From Geobacter argillaceus (GTDB taxonomy: Bacteria; Desulfobacterota; Desulfuromonadia; Geobacterales; DSM-12255): DNA of 59,894 bases. The notes below the pieces were generated by a model. That model was not told where the DNA came from and ran no database searches. It worked only from the letters and a program-made list of their open reading frames with translations. This document shows, in pieces, positions 33,850 to 42,949 of the stretch. The position numbers and the translations under genes are program-made. The stretch's first letter is position 1. Every line of letters begins with the position of its first letter. The stretch lies in NCBI RefSeq assembly GCF_007830735.1, contig NZ_VLLN01000023.1, positions 1 through 59,894 on the forward strand, read 5' to 3'.

Positions 33850-35934
33850 ATGGGAAAGTATGACACGGCAAAGATTCGCAATCTGGGCATTGTAGCCCAC
33901 GGCGGCGCAGGGAAGACCTCGCTGTCCGAGGCCATTCTCTTCACCGCCGGCATGATCGATCGGCTCGGCCGGGTCGATGACGGTACCTCCACCATGGATT
34001 TCGAGCCCGAGGAGATCAAACGGAAGATTTCCATCACCTCGTCGCTTGACCACTGCGAATGGAACGACCACTCCATCCACTTGGTTGACACCCCGGGCTA
34101 CGGCGACTTCATCGCCGACACCCGCGCCTGCATGCGCACCTTGGACTGTGCGGTGGTGATACTATCTGCCATTTCCGGGGTCAAGGTGCAGACCGAAGAG
34201 GTCTGGAACTGGGCCAACGAGTTCGAAATCCCCCGCATCGCCTTTGTCAACAAGATGGACCGGGAACGGGCCAATTTCCTGCGGGCCATCGACGATATGG
34301 AAAAGGCGCTCAAGGCCCGTGGCGTGGCGATCCAGATGCCGCTCGGGGCCGAAGAGGCATTCGAGGGGGTCGTTGACCTGATAACCATGAAGGCCTACCG
34401 GTACGACAAGGATGGCTCGGGAAGCGCCACCCAGATCGAGATCCCGGCCGACAGTCTGGCCGAGGCCCGGCGCCTGCGGGAGCATATGGTGGAGGTGGTG
34501 GCCGAGGCGTACGACGCCCTGACCGAGAAGTACCTGGAGACCGGCGAATTGACCGAGGAGGAGATACTGGACGGCCTGCGGATCGGGACCATGCGGAACA
34601 CCTTCACCGCCGTTCTCTGCGGCTCCTCCACCCTGAACATAGGTGTCAGGCAACTCCTGGATGCGGTCTGTGCCTATCTCCCGTCGCCACTGGACCGCAC
34701 CAAGGCGGTCGGAACCAATCCAAAGACCGAGGCTCTGGAGGAGCGGGCGCCGGACGAGTCCGAGCCGTTTTCGGCCCTGGTCTTCAAGACTACTTCCGAC
34801 CCGTACACCGGCAAGATCACCATCTTCCGGGTCTATTCCGGCGTGCTCAATGCCGACTCTACCATCTTCAACTCCAGCAAGGGCGTAGAAGAGCGGATCG
34901 GTCAGATCTACGAGCTGGAAGGAAAGAAACAGAAGTCCATCAAGCAGGCGGTGGCCGGCGACATCGTGGCTGTTGCCAAGCTGAAGGAGACGGTCACCGG
35001 TGACACCCTGTGCGACCCGGCCAGACCCATCATCTACGAGCCGGCACCACTCCTCAAGCCGGTCATCTCCTATGCCATCGAGCCGAAAACCAAGAACGAT
35101 GAGGACAAGATCCACAACGCCCTGCACAAGATGATCGAAGAGGAGCCAACCCTGGAGTCCCATCGTGACCCCCAGACCAAGGAGTTCATCATCTCCGGCA
35201 TGGGGCAGGTCCACCTAGATGTCATCGTCGAGAAGATGAAGCGGAAGTTCAACGTGGAAGTCCTCCTCAAGACCCCGAAGGTACCGTATCTGGAGACCAT
35301 CCGCGGCACTGCCAAGGTACAGGGGAAGTACAAGAAACAGTCCGGCGGGCGCGGCCAGTACGGCGACTGTTGGATCGAGATGTCCCCCACGCAACGGGGT
35401 GATGGGTACATCTTCGAGGACAGGATTGTCGGAGGGGTCATTCCCCGGCAGTACATCCCGGCGGTTGACAAGGGGATACAGGAGGCGTGCCTCGATGGCT
35501 TTCTGGCCGGCTACCCGGTGGTGGACTTCAAGGTGGCGCTCTACGACGGTTCCTTCCACACGGTCGATTCCTCGGAAATGGCCTTCAAGGTTGCCGGTTC
35601 CATGGCCTTCAAAAAGGCGATGGAGCTCTGCAAGCCGGTGATCCTGGAGCCGATCATGAACATGAAGGTGACGGTGCCGGACGAGAATATGGGGGATGTC
35701 ATCGGCGACATCAACTCACGCCGGGGCAAAGTAGTCGGGGTGGAGCCCAAGGCAAACTCCCAGATCATCCGGGCGGTGGTCCCGATGTCAGAGGTGCTGG
35801 CCTATTCCAACGACCTTCGTTCCATGACCAGCGATCGGGGGTTGTTCTCCATGGAGTTCTCCCACTACGAGGAGGTTCCCACCCATCTGGCCCAGAAGGT
35901 GATCGCTGAGGCCAATGGCGGCAAGAAAGAGTAG
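33850..35934 (+). CDS. EF-G-like translational GTPase (second type)
   Basis: A 694-residue GTPase with all five EF-G domains. The P-loop is AHGGAGKTS rather than the AHIDAGKTT of canonical EF-G, the G3 motif is DTPGYGDF and G4 is NKMD. These features place it with the EF-G II or FusA2-like paralogues, which differ from the main translocase and may act in recycling or under stress. The ribosome site is a run of eight Gs followed by AGC and the ATG. It is transcribed alone or with coaX. Confidence 0.85.
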   Translation: MGKYDTAKIRNLGIVAHGGAGKTSLSEAILFTAGMIDRLGRVDDGTSTMDFEPEEIKRKISITSSLDHCEWNDHSIHLVDTPGYGDFIADTRACMRTLDCAVVILSAISGVKVQTEEVWNWANEFEIPRIAFVNKMDRERANFLRAIDDMEKALKARGVAIQMPLGAEEAFEGVVDLITMKAYRYDKDGSGSATQIEIPADSLAEARRLREHMVEVVAEAYDALTEKYLETGELTEEEILDGLRIGTMRNTFTAVLCGSSTLNIGVRQLLDAVCAYLPSPLDRTKAVGTNPKTEALEERAPDESEPFSALVFKTTSDPYTGKITIFRVYSGVLNADSTIFNSSKGVEERIGQIYELEGKKQKSIKQAVAGDIVAVAKLKETVTGDTLCDPARPIIYEPAPLLKPVISYAIEPKTKNDEDKIHNALHKMIEEEPTLESHRDPQTKEFIISGMGQVHLDVIVEKMKRKFNVEVLLKTPKVPYLETIRGTAKVQGKYKKQSGGRGQYGDCWIEMSPTQRGDGYIFEDRIVGGVIPRQYIPAVDKGIQEACLDGFLAGYPVVDFKVALYDGSFHTVDSSEMAFKVAGSMAFKKAMELCKPVILEPIMNMKVTVPDENMGDVIGDINSRRGKVVGVEPKANSQIIRAVVPMSEVLAYSNDLRSMTSDRGLFSMEFSHYEEVPTHLAQKVIAEANGGKKE

Positions 35935-35940
35935 CTGGCC

Positions 35941-35973
35941 AAGCGTGCCCGGTTAATCCGGTCGGGCACGCTT
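35941..35973 (+). terminator. Hairpin after the EF-G-like gene
   Basis: AAGCGTGCCCG and CGGGCACGCTT form a perfect 11-pair stem with an 11-base loop, six bases after the stop. No T run follows, so termination efficiency is uncertain. Confidence 0.5.
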
Positions 35974-36011
35974 GAGCACGATAAGCATATGGATGGGAGG
36001 GTATAATTTTC

Positions 36012-37136
36012 ATGATATTCGCCAATCAGCCTGACGATTCGGAAAAGGGGGCCGGCGGTAGGAACCAGAAGCCGCTCCTGCTGGTGCTCCTCGTCCTGGT
36101 GGCCGTTTTTGCCTACCTTTACTTTTTTACCGGCCTGATCAAGCCGCGTCAGGAAGAGCAGCCTGCACCGCCGCCGGTGGCGGAGGTGAAAAAACCGCTG
36201 CCACCCCGGCCCGATGGAGAAAGGGGACAGCCCGCTAAAATTGCCGTGAAAGCGCCTGAAGCCGCACCCAAGGCGGTTCCTGCAGAGCAGAAAACAAAGG
36301 CTGGCGAGCCCGCCGCGGCACGGGTAAAGCCTCAACCCGTACAGACTCCTGCTCAGGCTGCCAACGCTCCTGAAAAGGCAGCTCCGGCAAAAGCGGTTGC
36401 CCAACTGGCGAAAGAGACGGCAAAACCCGCGCCAGCCGGCAATGAAGCGACCAAGCCGGCGCCTGCGGCTGTCGGTAGCGGCAAGGCAAAGGCACCGCAA
36501 CAGCAAGCCAGTGGCGAGAAGGTGCCCAAGGCTGATAGGGGTGCGGTGAAACCGGCTCCGGCAACGGCTGACAAGACTGCAAAAAAAGATGCCGTCGCAG
36601 CCGTTGCCAAAAAAGACGTTGCCGGGAAGAAGGCCGGCAAGGAGCCGGTGAAGAAGGCGGCAGGAGCGGTTAAAACGGCCACCGTCACCCTGCTTGTTGG
36701 CGAGTTCGTGCCGGACCGGGATTTCCTCGCTCTCCAGACCAGATTGAAAAATATGGGGCTCTCGCCACTGCACAAGACGGAGCTGAAAAAGGCGAAACCG
36801 ATGAACCGCCTCTACGTGGGCGAGTACCCGGACTACGATGCCGGCGCCGCCGAACTTGAGCGGATAAAAAAGCTTTCGGCTGACGCCTTCTTTATCGAGA
36901 CAGGCGGCACGTACCGCGTCTATGCCGGTTCCTACTATGGCCGCAGGTTGGCCGAACAGGTCAGGACCGGTCTGGCAGGCAAAGGAGTGGCTACAACGCT
37001 CCAAAAGGCCGATGTCCCGGTCACGGTGGTGCGCCTCACGGCCGGCCGTTTTGCCGACAAGGCGGCTGCCGCAGGGACGATCAAAAAGCTGAAGGCCGCG
37101 GGGCTTGCCCCGACGGTCGTTCCGCTTGCCCGTTAG
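36012..37136 (+). CDS. Membrane-anchored SPOR-like protein
   Basis: A 374-residue protein. A short cytoplasmic tail is followed by one helix (PLLLVLLVLVAVFAYLYFF), a linker of about 190 residues almost wholly of Ala, Pro and Lys, and two C-terminal repeats (LLVGEFVPDRDFLALQTRLKNMGL; YRVYAGSYYGRRLAEQVRTGL) that look like SPOR peptidoglycan-binding domains. Such proteins collect at division sites by binding denuded glycan. The linker length is the most unusual feature. Confidence 0.7.
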   Translation: MIFANQPDDSEKGAGGRNQKPLLLVLLVLVAVFAYLYFFTGLIKPRQEEQPAPPPVAEVKKPLPPRPDGERGQPAKIAVKAPEAAPKAVPAEQKTKAGEPAAARVKPQPVQTPAQAANAPEKAAPAKAVAQLAKETAKPAPAGNEATKPAPAAVGSGKAKAPQQQASGEKVPKADRGAVKPAPATADKTAKKDAVAAVAKKDVAGKKAGKEPVKKAAGAVKTATVTLLVGEFVPDRDFLALQTRLKNMGLSPLHKTELKKAKPMNRLYVGEYPDYDAGAAELERIKKLSADAFFIETGGTYRVYAGSYYGRRLAEQVRTGLAGKGVATTLQKADVPVTVVRLTAGRFADKAAAAGTIKKLKAAGLAPTVVPLAR

Positions 37137-37142
37137 TGCCTT

Positions 37143-38027
37143 GTGACCGTTACCGTCTCTCTGAAGATCTCGGCCGCGGCGGCCGGACTGCTGCAGCCGA
37201 CCGCCGATCGGCAGGATAAGCTCCGGGCCGCCCGGGGTGAATTCCTCCTGACTCCTGCCGACCAGGCTACGGTCCTTCTCTATCTCTGCCATGACCGGGA
37301 TAGCGACCTGCAGCGAACGGCCCTGCAGACCGTTGGAGCGCTGACGCCCGAACAGCTGGCAATCATGTTTGCCGAGGAGGATCTTCATCCGCGGGTAGTG
37401 GACCTCTTGGCCCGGCGCTGTGAGCTGACCGAGGATCTGGTGGCCTTGCTGCTGAATCATCCCCGGCTCGCTCCGGCAACGGGCGAATTTCTCGGGGAGC
37501 GCTATCCTGCATGGACGGTGGCCGAGGATTCGCCGGCTGAAGTGGCCAATGGCGAAGGCACCGGCGACGCATCAGAGGACAGCGACGCAGAGGAACCGGT
37601 CGAGGAGGACGAGGAGTATCAGAGCAAGTACCAGCAGGCCCAGGCCATGGGGACCGGCGACAAGATCAAGATGGCCCTCACCGGTGACAAGGAATGGCGG
37701 TCCATTTTTCTCAAGGATGCCAACAAGCTTGTGTCCTCGGCAGTCATCAAGAATCCCCGCATGACCGATGCCGAGGTCCTCACCGTCTGCAAATCGACTG
37801 TGCAGAACGACGAAATCATCCGCCTGATCTGCGCCAACAAGGAATGGGTAAAGAACTACCAGATCCGCAAGGCACTTGTGGAGAACCACAAGACCCCGCT
37901 TCCCGCGGCCTTGAGATTTCTGTCAACTCTCGGGGAAAAGGATCTGGCGTTCCTGGCCAAGAGCAAGAACATCTCTTCGGTGATCGCCACCCAGGCCAGA
38001 CGGTTGCTGCTGAACAAGAAAACATAG
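37143..38027 (+). CDS. Hypothetical protein with helical repeats and acidic linker
   Basis: A 294-residue cytoplasmic protein starting with GTG. The N-terminal 120 residues are helical and HEAT-like (DSDLQRTALQTVGAL, LHPRVVDLLARRCEL). Then comes an acidic linker (about 130-160, DASEDSDAEEPVEEDEE) and a second helical part of about 130 residues. I do not recognise the family. It starts seven bases after the SPOR gene and is followed, 58 bases on, by an MglA-like GTPase, so it may work with that GTPase. Confidence 0.7.
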   Translation: MTVTVSLKISAAAAGLLQPTADRQDKLRAARGEFLLTPADQATVLLYLCHDRDSDLQRTALQTVGALTPEQLAIMFAEEDLHPRVVDLLARRCELTEDLVALLLNHPRLAPATGEFLGERYPAWTVAEDSPAEVANGEGTGDASEDSDAEEPVEEDEEYQSKYQQAQAMGTGDKIKMALTGDKEWRSIFLKDANKLVSSAVIKNPRMTDAEVLTVCKSTVQNDEIIRLICANKEWVKNYQIRKALVENHKTPLPAALRFLSTLGEKDLAFLAKSKNISSVIATQARRLLLNKKT

Positions 38028-38085
38028 CAGGAACCTGGTTCTCGGATCGAGGAACGATGAGTCTTGCAGGACAACAGGAGGAGTG

Positions 38086-39060
38086 ATGGCGCTCATCAAT
38101 CATGCCAAAAAGGAAATCAACGCCAAGATCGTCTACGCGGGACCCGGTGCAGCCGGCAAAGAGACCACTCTTCAGTTCATCTACAATAGACTCAAGGCTG
38201 AGTTTCGCGGCCCTCTGAAGACAGCCAGGCTGCAGGACGATACCATGCTCTTCTTCGACTTCATGCCGCCGGCAGAGGGGAGTGTGCAGGGGTATAATGT
38301 CCGTTTCCACCTCTATACCCTGCCGGGAGAATTGACCGACCCCCTTTCCTGGAAGATGCTCCTGAAGGGGGTGGATGGCATTGTCTTTGTAGCCGATCTC
38401 ACTGCCAGCCGTCTCGGGCAGGATCGGGCCAGCCTCGATCAGCTGCAGGAACTCCTGGCGGAATATGGCAAAGGACTCACAGCCCTGCCGCTGGTGGTGC
38501 AGGCCAACAAGCGGGATAGCGCCGAGGCTGTAGCGCTCGACGAACTCCGGCAAACACTTGGTCGAGCTGCTTTACCGCTGGTTCCAGCCAGTGCCGTGAG
38601 CGGTGAGGGGGTGCTGGAGTCCCTCTTTCAAGTGGTGAAAACGGTTCTTAAGGAACTTCGGGAGAGTGGACTGACGTTGGGCACGCCGCCGGAACAGGTT
38701 GACAGCTCTACCGAGACGGTTAGGGCGGAGCCCCCTGTGCCAGCAGCCTCTGAACCCGAGCCGGTTCCGGCGGATCTTGCATCCACTGCCACTACGCCCG
38801 ACCCGGTTGTTCAGTCTCCGGCTGTCGAGACATTGGGAGAACGTTCTCCTTCCCTCGATGCACTGTCGGCAGCTGCGGCCCTGGTGGTGGGAAAGCCTTC
38901 TGAGCCGGTTGATTCCGGCATCAGTGTCTCCTTTACCGGTTTACCCGCACTGAAGGGTGGCTCCGGGGTCGTCATCCCTCTCCTGGTAACCGCCGGTGAG
39001 CTGGAGAAGCGGGTTACCCTGACCCTGTTGCTGACCGGCGATGGTGCGGTGGAGTCCTGA
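38086..39060 (+). CDS. MglA-like small GTPase with long C-terminal extension
   Basis: A 324-residue protein. Residues 1-195 form a Ras-like GTPase of the MglA group: P-loop GPGAAGKET (19-27), switch II YTLPGE (77-82; MglA has Gln in place of Glu82) and NKRD (141-144). Residues 200-324, rich in Pro, Ala, Glu and Ser, form an extension not found in MglA. MglA proteins set cell polarity and motility in Myxococcus. The start at 38086 follows AGGAGG. No mglB-like gene is adjacent. Confidence 0.8.
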   Translation: MALINHAKKEINAKIVYAGPGAAGKETTLQFIYNRLKAEFRGPLKTARLQDDTMLFFDFMPPAEGSVQGYNVRFHLYTLPGELTDPLSWKMLLKGVDGIVFVADLTASRLGQDRASLDQLQELLAEYGKGLTALPLVVQANKRDSAEAVALDELRQTLGRAALPLVPASAVSGEGVLESLFQVVKTVLKELRESGLTLGTPPEQVDSSTETVRAEPPVPAASEPEPVPADLASTATTPDPVVQSPAVETLGERSPSLDALSAAAALVVGKPSEPVDSGISVSFTGLPALKGGSGVVIPLLVTAGELEKRVTLTLLLTGDGAVES

Positions 39061-39062
39061 CC

Positions 39063-39746
39063 GTGGGGTTTGAACTGGATCTGGCAACGGTTTTTCGTCT
39101 TGCTCTGGCATCGGTGCTGGGTGGGTTGATCGGTTTCGAACGGGAGGTGCACGGCCGGCCTGCCGGTTTTCGGACCCATCTCCTGGTTTCCCTGGGCTCC
39201 TGCCTCTTTGTCCTGGCTTCCATCCACTTTTATAAGCTGTACGGCAATTTTGGCGGCAGTGGACCGGTGGGCGTTGATCCGGGACGGGTGGCTGCCCAGG
39301 TGGTGACCGGCATCGGCTTCCTTGGTGGTGGCGCAATTGTCAGGGACCGGGCAAACATCCGCGGACTTACTACCGCCGCCTGCCTCTGGCTGGCTGCCGC
39401 CATCGGTTTGTCCTGCGGGGCCGGCATGTACGCCATTCCAGGGGTGGTGACGATCATCGCCCTGGTCAGCCTGCTCCTGCTGAAAAAGGTCGAAAGCATG
39501 CTGACCCGTGACAATTACCTGGAAATCAAGGTCTGGAGCTTCGACACCGACGGACAGGTGAACGCCGTGGAGGAGGTGCTGCGCGACTGCGGGGCCGCGA
39601 TTGTAAAGCGGAGCCTGGAAAAGGATGTCACCCACGGAGAGTTCCTTCTCAGTTTTCATATCAAGGTTGCCGGTCAGGAACTGGCCTGCGACCTGGTTGA
39701 CGCCGTAGCGGCCTTGGATGGGGTGAAGAAGGTGGCCCTTGACTAA
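39063..39746 (+). CDS. MgtC/SapB-family membrane protein
   Basis: A 227-residue protein with four or five N-terminal helices and the family motifs GGLIGFEREVHGRPAGFRTH and GIGFLGGGAIVRD, followed by a cytoplasmic ACT-like domain of about 80 residues. MgtC proteins modulate ATP synthase or magnesium homeostasis in pathogens; in environmental bacteria the role is unclear. GTG start, two bases after the GTPase stop, so probably co-transcribed. Confidence 0.88.
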   Translation: MGFELDLATVFRLALASVLGGLIGFEREVHGRPAGFRTHLLVSLGSCLFVLASIHFYKLYGNFGGSGPVGVDPGRVAAQVVTGIGFLGGGAIVRDRANIRGLTTAACLWLAAAIGLSCGAGMYAIPGVVTIIALVSLLLLKKVESMLTRDNYLEIKVWSFDTDGQVNAVEEVLRDCGAAIVKRSLEKDVTHGEFLLSFHIKVAGQELACDLVDAVAALDGVKKVALD

Positions 39747-40491
39747 CCCTGGCGGGAGCAGGGAGCGATTGGACAAGCTAATGGTCGATCGGGGGCTGGT
39801 CCCGTCGCGGGAGCGGGCCCGGGCATTGATCATGGCCGGCCAGGTGGTGGTGGGTGACCATGTGGTGGACAAGGCCGGCCATCAGGTTCCGGTGGATATC
39901 CCGATCCGCCTGAAGGGTGAGGACATTCCCTATGTCAGCCGGGGTGGCCTGAAGCTGGCCAAGGCCCTGGCCGAATTCGACATCGACGTGACCGGGTTGG
40001 TTGCCCTGGATGTCGGTGCCTCCACCGGAGGGTTCACCGACTGCCTCCTCCAGCATGGAGCCGGCCGGGTCTATGCGGTGGATGTGGGGTACGGCCAGTT
40101 GGCCTGGAAACTTCGCCAGGACGGCCGGGTCGTCAACCTGGAGAAGACCAACATCCGCTACCTGGAGCCGGAGACCTTGGGGGAACGGGTCGATCTGGCG
40201 GTCATTGATGCTTCATTCATCTCCCTGGCCAAGGTCCTGCCCAATACCCTGCACCATGTGAAGGCAGGAGGGGGCATCGTTGCCCTGATTAAACCCCAGT
40301 TCGAGGTGGGGAAGGGCGAGGTGGGGAAGGGTGGCGTGGTTCGGGACGAGGAGAAGCATCGAGCAGTTGTCCGGACCATTGAGGAATTTGCCTTGGGGCT
40401 TGGGCTGACCGTGGCCGGGGTCACCGATTCCCCCATTCTGGGACCGAAGGGTAATCGCGAGTTCCTGATCTACCTGAAAAAGATGGTGTAA
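39739..40491 (+). CDS. tlyA: TlyA-family rRNA ribose methyltransferase
   Basis: A 250-residue protein with an N-terminal S4 RNA-binding domain (ERLDKLMVDRGLVPSRERARALIMAGQV) and a Rossmann methyltransferase domain (LDVGASTGGFTDCLLQHGA, DASFISL, KPQFEVGK). TlyA methylates 16S and/or 23S rRNA cytidines. The TTG start at 39739 overlaps the mgtC stop by eight bases and follows GAAGGTGG; no later ATG would keep the S4 domain whole. Confidence 0.88.
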   Translation: MTNPGGSRERLDKLMVDRGLVPSRERARALIMAGQVVVGDHVVDKAGHQVPVDIPIRLKGEDIPYVSRGGLKLAKALAEFDIDVTGLVALDVGASTGGFTDCLLQHGAGRVYAVDVGYGQLAWKLRQDGRVVNLEKTNIRYLEPETLGERVDLAVIDASFISLAKVLPNTLHHVKAGGGIVALIKPQFEVGKGEVGKGGVVRDEEKHRAVVRTIEEFALGLGLTVAGVTDSPILGPKGNREFLIYLKKMV

Positions 40492-40511
40492 CAACCCGAA
40501 GAGGAGGTGTT

Positions 40512-40856
40512 ATGGATTCCTGCCTGTTCTGCAAGATCATCGCCGGGACGATTCCGGCCACGCAGGTTTACGCGGACGACGATCTGGTCGTGATCGAAGA
40601 TATCAACCCCGGGGCGCCGGTACACCTGCTGGCAATCCCCCGCAAACATACGGTCAACTGTCTGGACCTTACCGAAAGTGATGACCGGGTTATCGGCAAG
40701 CTGTTCCGGGTGGCAGCCGGGATCGCCCGGGAAAAGGGGGTAGCCGAATCCGGTTTTCGGGTGGTCACCAATACCAACACCGACGCCGGACAGTCGGTAT
40801 TTCATATTCATTTTCACATCCTGGGTGGGCGGAGCCTGGCCTGGCCTCCGGGCTAG
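40512..40856 (+). CDS. HIT-family hydrolase (HinT-like)
   Basis: A 114-residue nucleotide hydrolase. CLFCKI at the N-terminus and the histidine triad HIHFHILGG near the end identify the HinT branch, which hydrolyses AMP-lysine-type phosphoramidates. GAGGAGG precedes the ATG. Confidence 0.93.
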   Translation: MDSCLFCKIIAGTIPATQVYADDDLVVIEDINPGAPVHLLAIPRKHTVNCLDLTESDDRVIGKLFRVAAGIAREKGVAESGFRVVTNTNTDAGQSVFHIHFHILGGRSLAWPPG

Positions 40857-40880
40857 ACCGGGCCGTTACGAGGAGGACGT

Positions 40881-41414
40881 ATGCTCAAGAAGTTGATAGT
40901 GCTGCTGGTGATGGCATCTCTGGCCGTTCCGGTGCAGGCGGCCATCTACAAGTGGGTTGACCAGCGGGGTACGGTCTATTTCACCGAGGACCTGGGGAAG
41001 GTGCCGCCGGCATTTCGGAAAAAAGCGCAGGTGATCAATGGCGAAGGCGAGCCGGCGGTGGAGGTGATTGAATCAGCCGCGCCGGAAGGCAAAAAGCCGC
41101 GCAAGGATGCTGCGCCAAAAGAAGACGGCCAGACGACCAAGACCGACAAAAAGAAGCCAAGCTATGGCGGCAAGGATGAGGATAGCTGGCGCAACGAGTT
41201 CGGCCGCCTCAAGGACGAGCTGCGGACGAACGAGGAGTATCTGGCCGAGACCAGGAAGCGGAAGGAGGATACGGCCAATCTCTCCCGGCGGGATTATCTC
41301 AGCCTCCAGCAGACCGAGAAAGACGTAGTGAGCCGCATTGATTCCATCAAGCGCAAGCTGCAAAGCCTTACCGAAAAGGCTGACAAGGCCGGGGTCCCGA
41401 AGGAGCTCAGGTAG
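40881..41414 (+). CDS. DUF4124 protein with coiled coil (second copy)
   Basis: A 177-residue exported protein: signal peptide (LIVLLVMASLAVPVQA), DUF4124 motif IYKWVDQRGTVYFTEDL, lysine-rich linker and a coiled coil (about 105-170). The layout matches the protein at 28524, including the SW-x-x-(R/E) turn before the coil, so the two are paralogues. Confidence 0.8.
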   Translation: MLKKLIVLLVMASLAVPVQAAIYKWVDQRGTVYFTEDLGKVPPAFRKKAQVINGEGEPAVEVIESAAPEGKKPRKDAAPKEDGQTTKTDKKKPSYGGKDEDSWRNEFGRLKDELRTNEEYLAETRKRKEDTANLSRRDYLSLQQTEKDVVSRIDSIKRKLQSLTEKADKAGVPKELR

Positions 41415-41437
41415 CTTCCGGTAAAGGGCCGGTGCTA

Positions 41438-41475
41438 AAAAGGCTGCTTTCGGTCACGATGGCGGCCTTTTCTTT
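41438..41475 (+). terminator. Terminator after the DUF4124 gene
   Basis: AAAAGGCTGC (41438-41447) pairs with GCGGCCTTTT (41462-41471, one G-U pair) and is followed by TCTTTT. It separates the DUF4124 gene from the next small gene. Confidence 0.75.
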
Positions 41476-41489
41476 TGCGGAAATGCCCG

Positions 41490-41675
41490 ATGGCAACCCG
41501 TTCCTTTGAACTCTGGCGTCAGGACGACAACGGCAACCGCTTTCTCGTTGGCAGCTACGCCGAACGGGCAGACGCCGAGCGCCGTCTGGCAGAGCTGACC
41601 CGGCTGCTCCACAAACAGACCTACTGGATCACCGAAAAAGAGGTGACTGCGCTTGCACGCGAAGAGGGCTCGTAA
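41490..41675 (+). CDS. Small hypothetical protein upstream of the M48 protease
   Basis: A 61-residue soluble protein (MATRSFELWRQDDNGNRFLVG...), with a beta-hairpin-like start and a helical end (ADAERRLAELTRLLHK). The shape recalls half of a SPOR domain, but no family is recognised. It ends three bases before the protease start, so the two are coupled. The ATG at 41490 has a poor ribosome site. Confidence 0.6.
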   Translation: MATRSFELWRQDDNGNRFLVGSYAERADAERRLAELTRLLHKQTYWITEKEVTALAREEGS

Positions 41676-41678
41676 CTG

Positions 41679-42941
41679 ATGAACTATCTCCTGTTTGCCC
41701 TGTTTGTTGAGGTTACTGCCGTTACCTACTGGCTGCGTCACCTTAACCTGCGCTATGGCCGGCAGCACGGCGCCACTGTTCCTGAAGGGTTCGAGGAAGC
41801 CATCGACCGGGAGACCCTGGCCCGGAGTGCTGCCTACACCCTTGATAGGAGCCGCCTGGAGCTGTGGGAATCGATCTTCGACAACTGCCTCCTGGTTGTC
41901 TTTCTCTTTGCCGGATTGCTGCCGGTGTATGACCATTTCGTGGCCGGACTGGCCGGCTCGTTCATCCTCCGCGGTATCCTGTTCTTCCTTACTCTCACCT
42001 GGGTGCAGACCGCTCTGGAACTGCCGTTTTCCTACTACGGAACCTTTGTGGTGGAGGCGAGACACGGCTTCAACACCACGACCCCGCGCCTCTGGCTCAT
42101 CGACCTGCTCAAGTCCCAGCTGATCGGCTCGCTTTTGCTCGCCATCATGACCGGGGCGGCCTTCTGGCTGATCCAGTGGAGTCCGCTGCACTGGTGGCTC
42201 TGGGTATGGGTATTCATGGCCACATTCGGCCTGTTTCTGATGTTTCTCTCCCCCTATCTCATCGAGCCGCTGTTCAACAGGTTCGAGCCGGTCACCGAAG
42301 AGGGGCTGGAAGAGGAGATCGCTGCCATGATGGCCAAGGCCGGTCTCAGAGTCGGCCGCGTCATGCAGATGGACGCCTCGCGGCGGAGCCGCCACTCCAA
42401 CGCCTATTTCACCGGCATCGGCAGGGTGAAGCGGATCGTACTTTTCGACACCCTGCTGAAGCAGATGACCCATGCCGAGATCGTGGCGGTGTTGGCCCAC
42501 GAGATAGGCCACTGGAAACTGCGGCATATCCTGAAGCGGCTGGTGGTGATGGAGCTCTTGATGCTGGGTGGGGCCTGGCTTGCCTTTACCCTCTTGCAAT
42601 GGCCCGGCCTGCCCGGTGTTCTCGGGTTGGACGGTGCCTCACTGCCGGCCAGGATGGTGATCCTCGGCTTCATCGCCTCGCTGGCCATGTTTCCGGTCAC
42701 CCCGCTCTCGGCCTGGCTTTCCCGGCGGGACGAGACTGCTGCCGATCACTTCGCCAGCAGCATCACTCGCACGCCGGCAGCCCTGACAGGAGCCCTGATC
42801 AAGATGTCAGCGGAAAACCTGGCCAACCTCCATCCCCATCCGCTCTATGCCCGGTTTTACTACTCGCACCCTCCGGTGGTGGAGCGGGTGCAGAGACTGT
42901 TGTCGTGGGAGAGTGGCGTGGCGTGTGATACGAAAATGTAG
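41679..42941 (+). CDS. M48-family membrane metalloprotease (Ste24/CAAX protease-like)
   Basis: A 420-residue protein with several membrane helices and the zinc motif HEIGH within VLAHEIGHWKLRH. The later glutamate ligand lies in SRRDETAADHFA, and the HPLYARFYYSHPPVVER segment is typical of Ste24p-like M48A proteases. In bacteria these act in membrane protein quality control; CAAX processing is unlikely. Confidence 0.9.
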   Translation: MNYLLFALFVEVTAVTYWLRHLNLRYGRQHGATVPEGFEEAIDRETLARSAAYTLDRSRLELWESIFDNCLLVVFLFAGLLPVYDHFVAGLAGSFILRGILFFLTLTWVQTALELPFSYYGTFVVEARHGFNTTTPRLWLIDLLKSQLIGSLLLAIMTGAAFWLIQWSPLHWWLWVWVFMATFGLFLMFLSPYLIEPLFNRFEPVTEEGLEEEIAAMMAKAGLRVGRVMQMDASRRSRHSNAYFTGIGRVKRIVLFDTLLKQMTHAEIVAVLAHEIGHWKLRHILKRLVVMELLMLGGAWLAFTLLQWPGLPGVLGLDGASLPARMVILGFIASLAMFPVTPLSAWLSRRDETAADHFASSITRTPAALTGALIKMSAENLANLHPHPLYARFYYSHPPVVERVQRLLSWESGVACDTKM

Positions 42942-42949
42942 GATGATCC

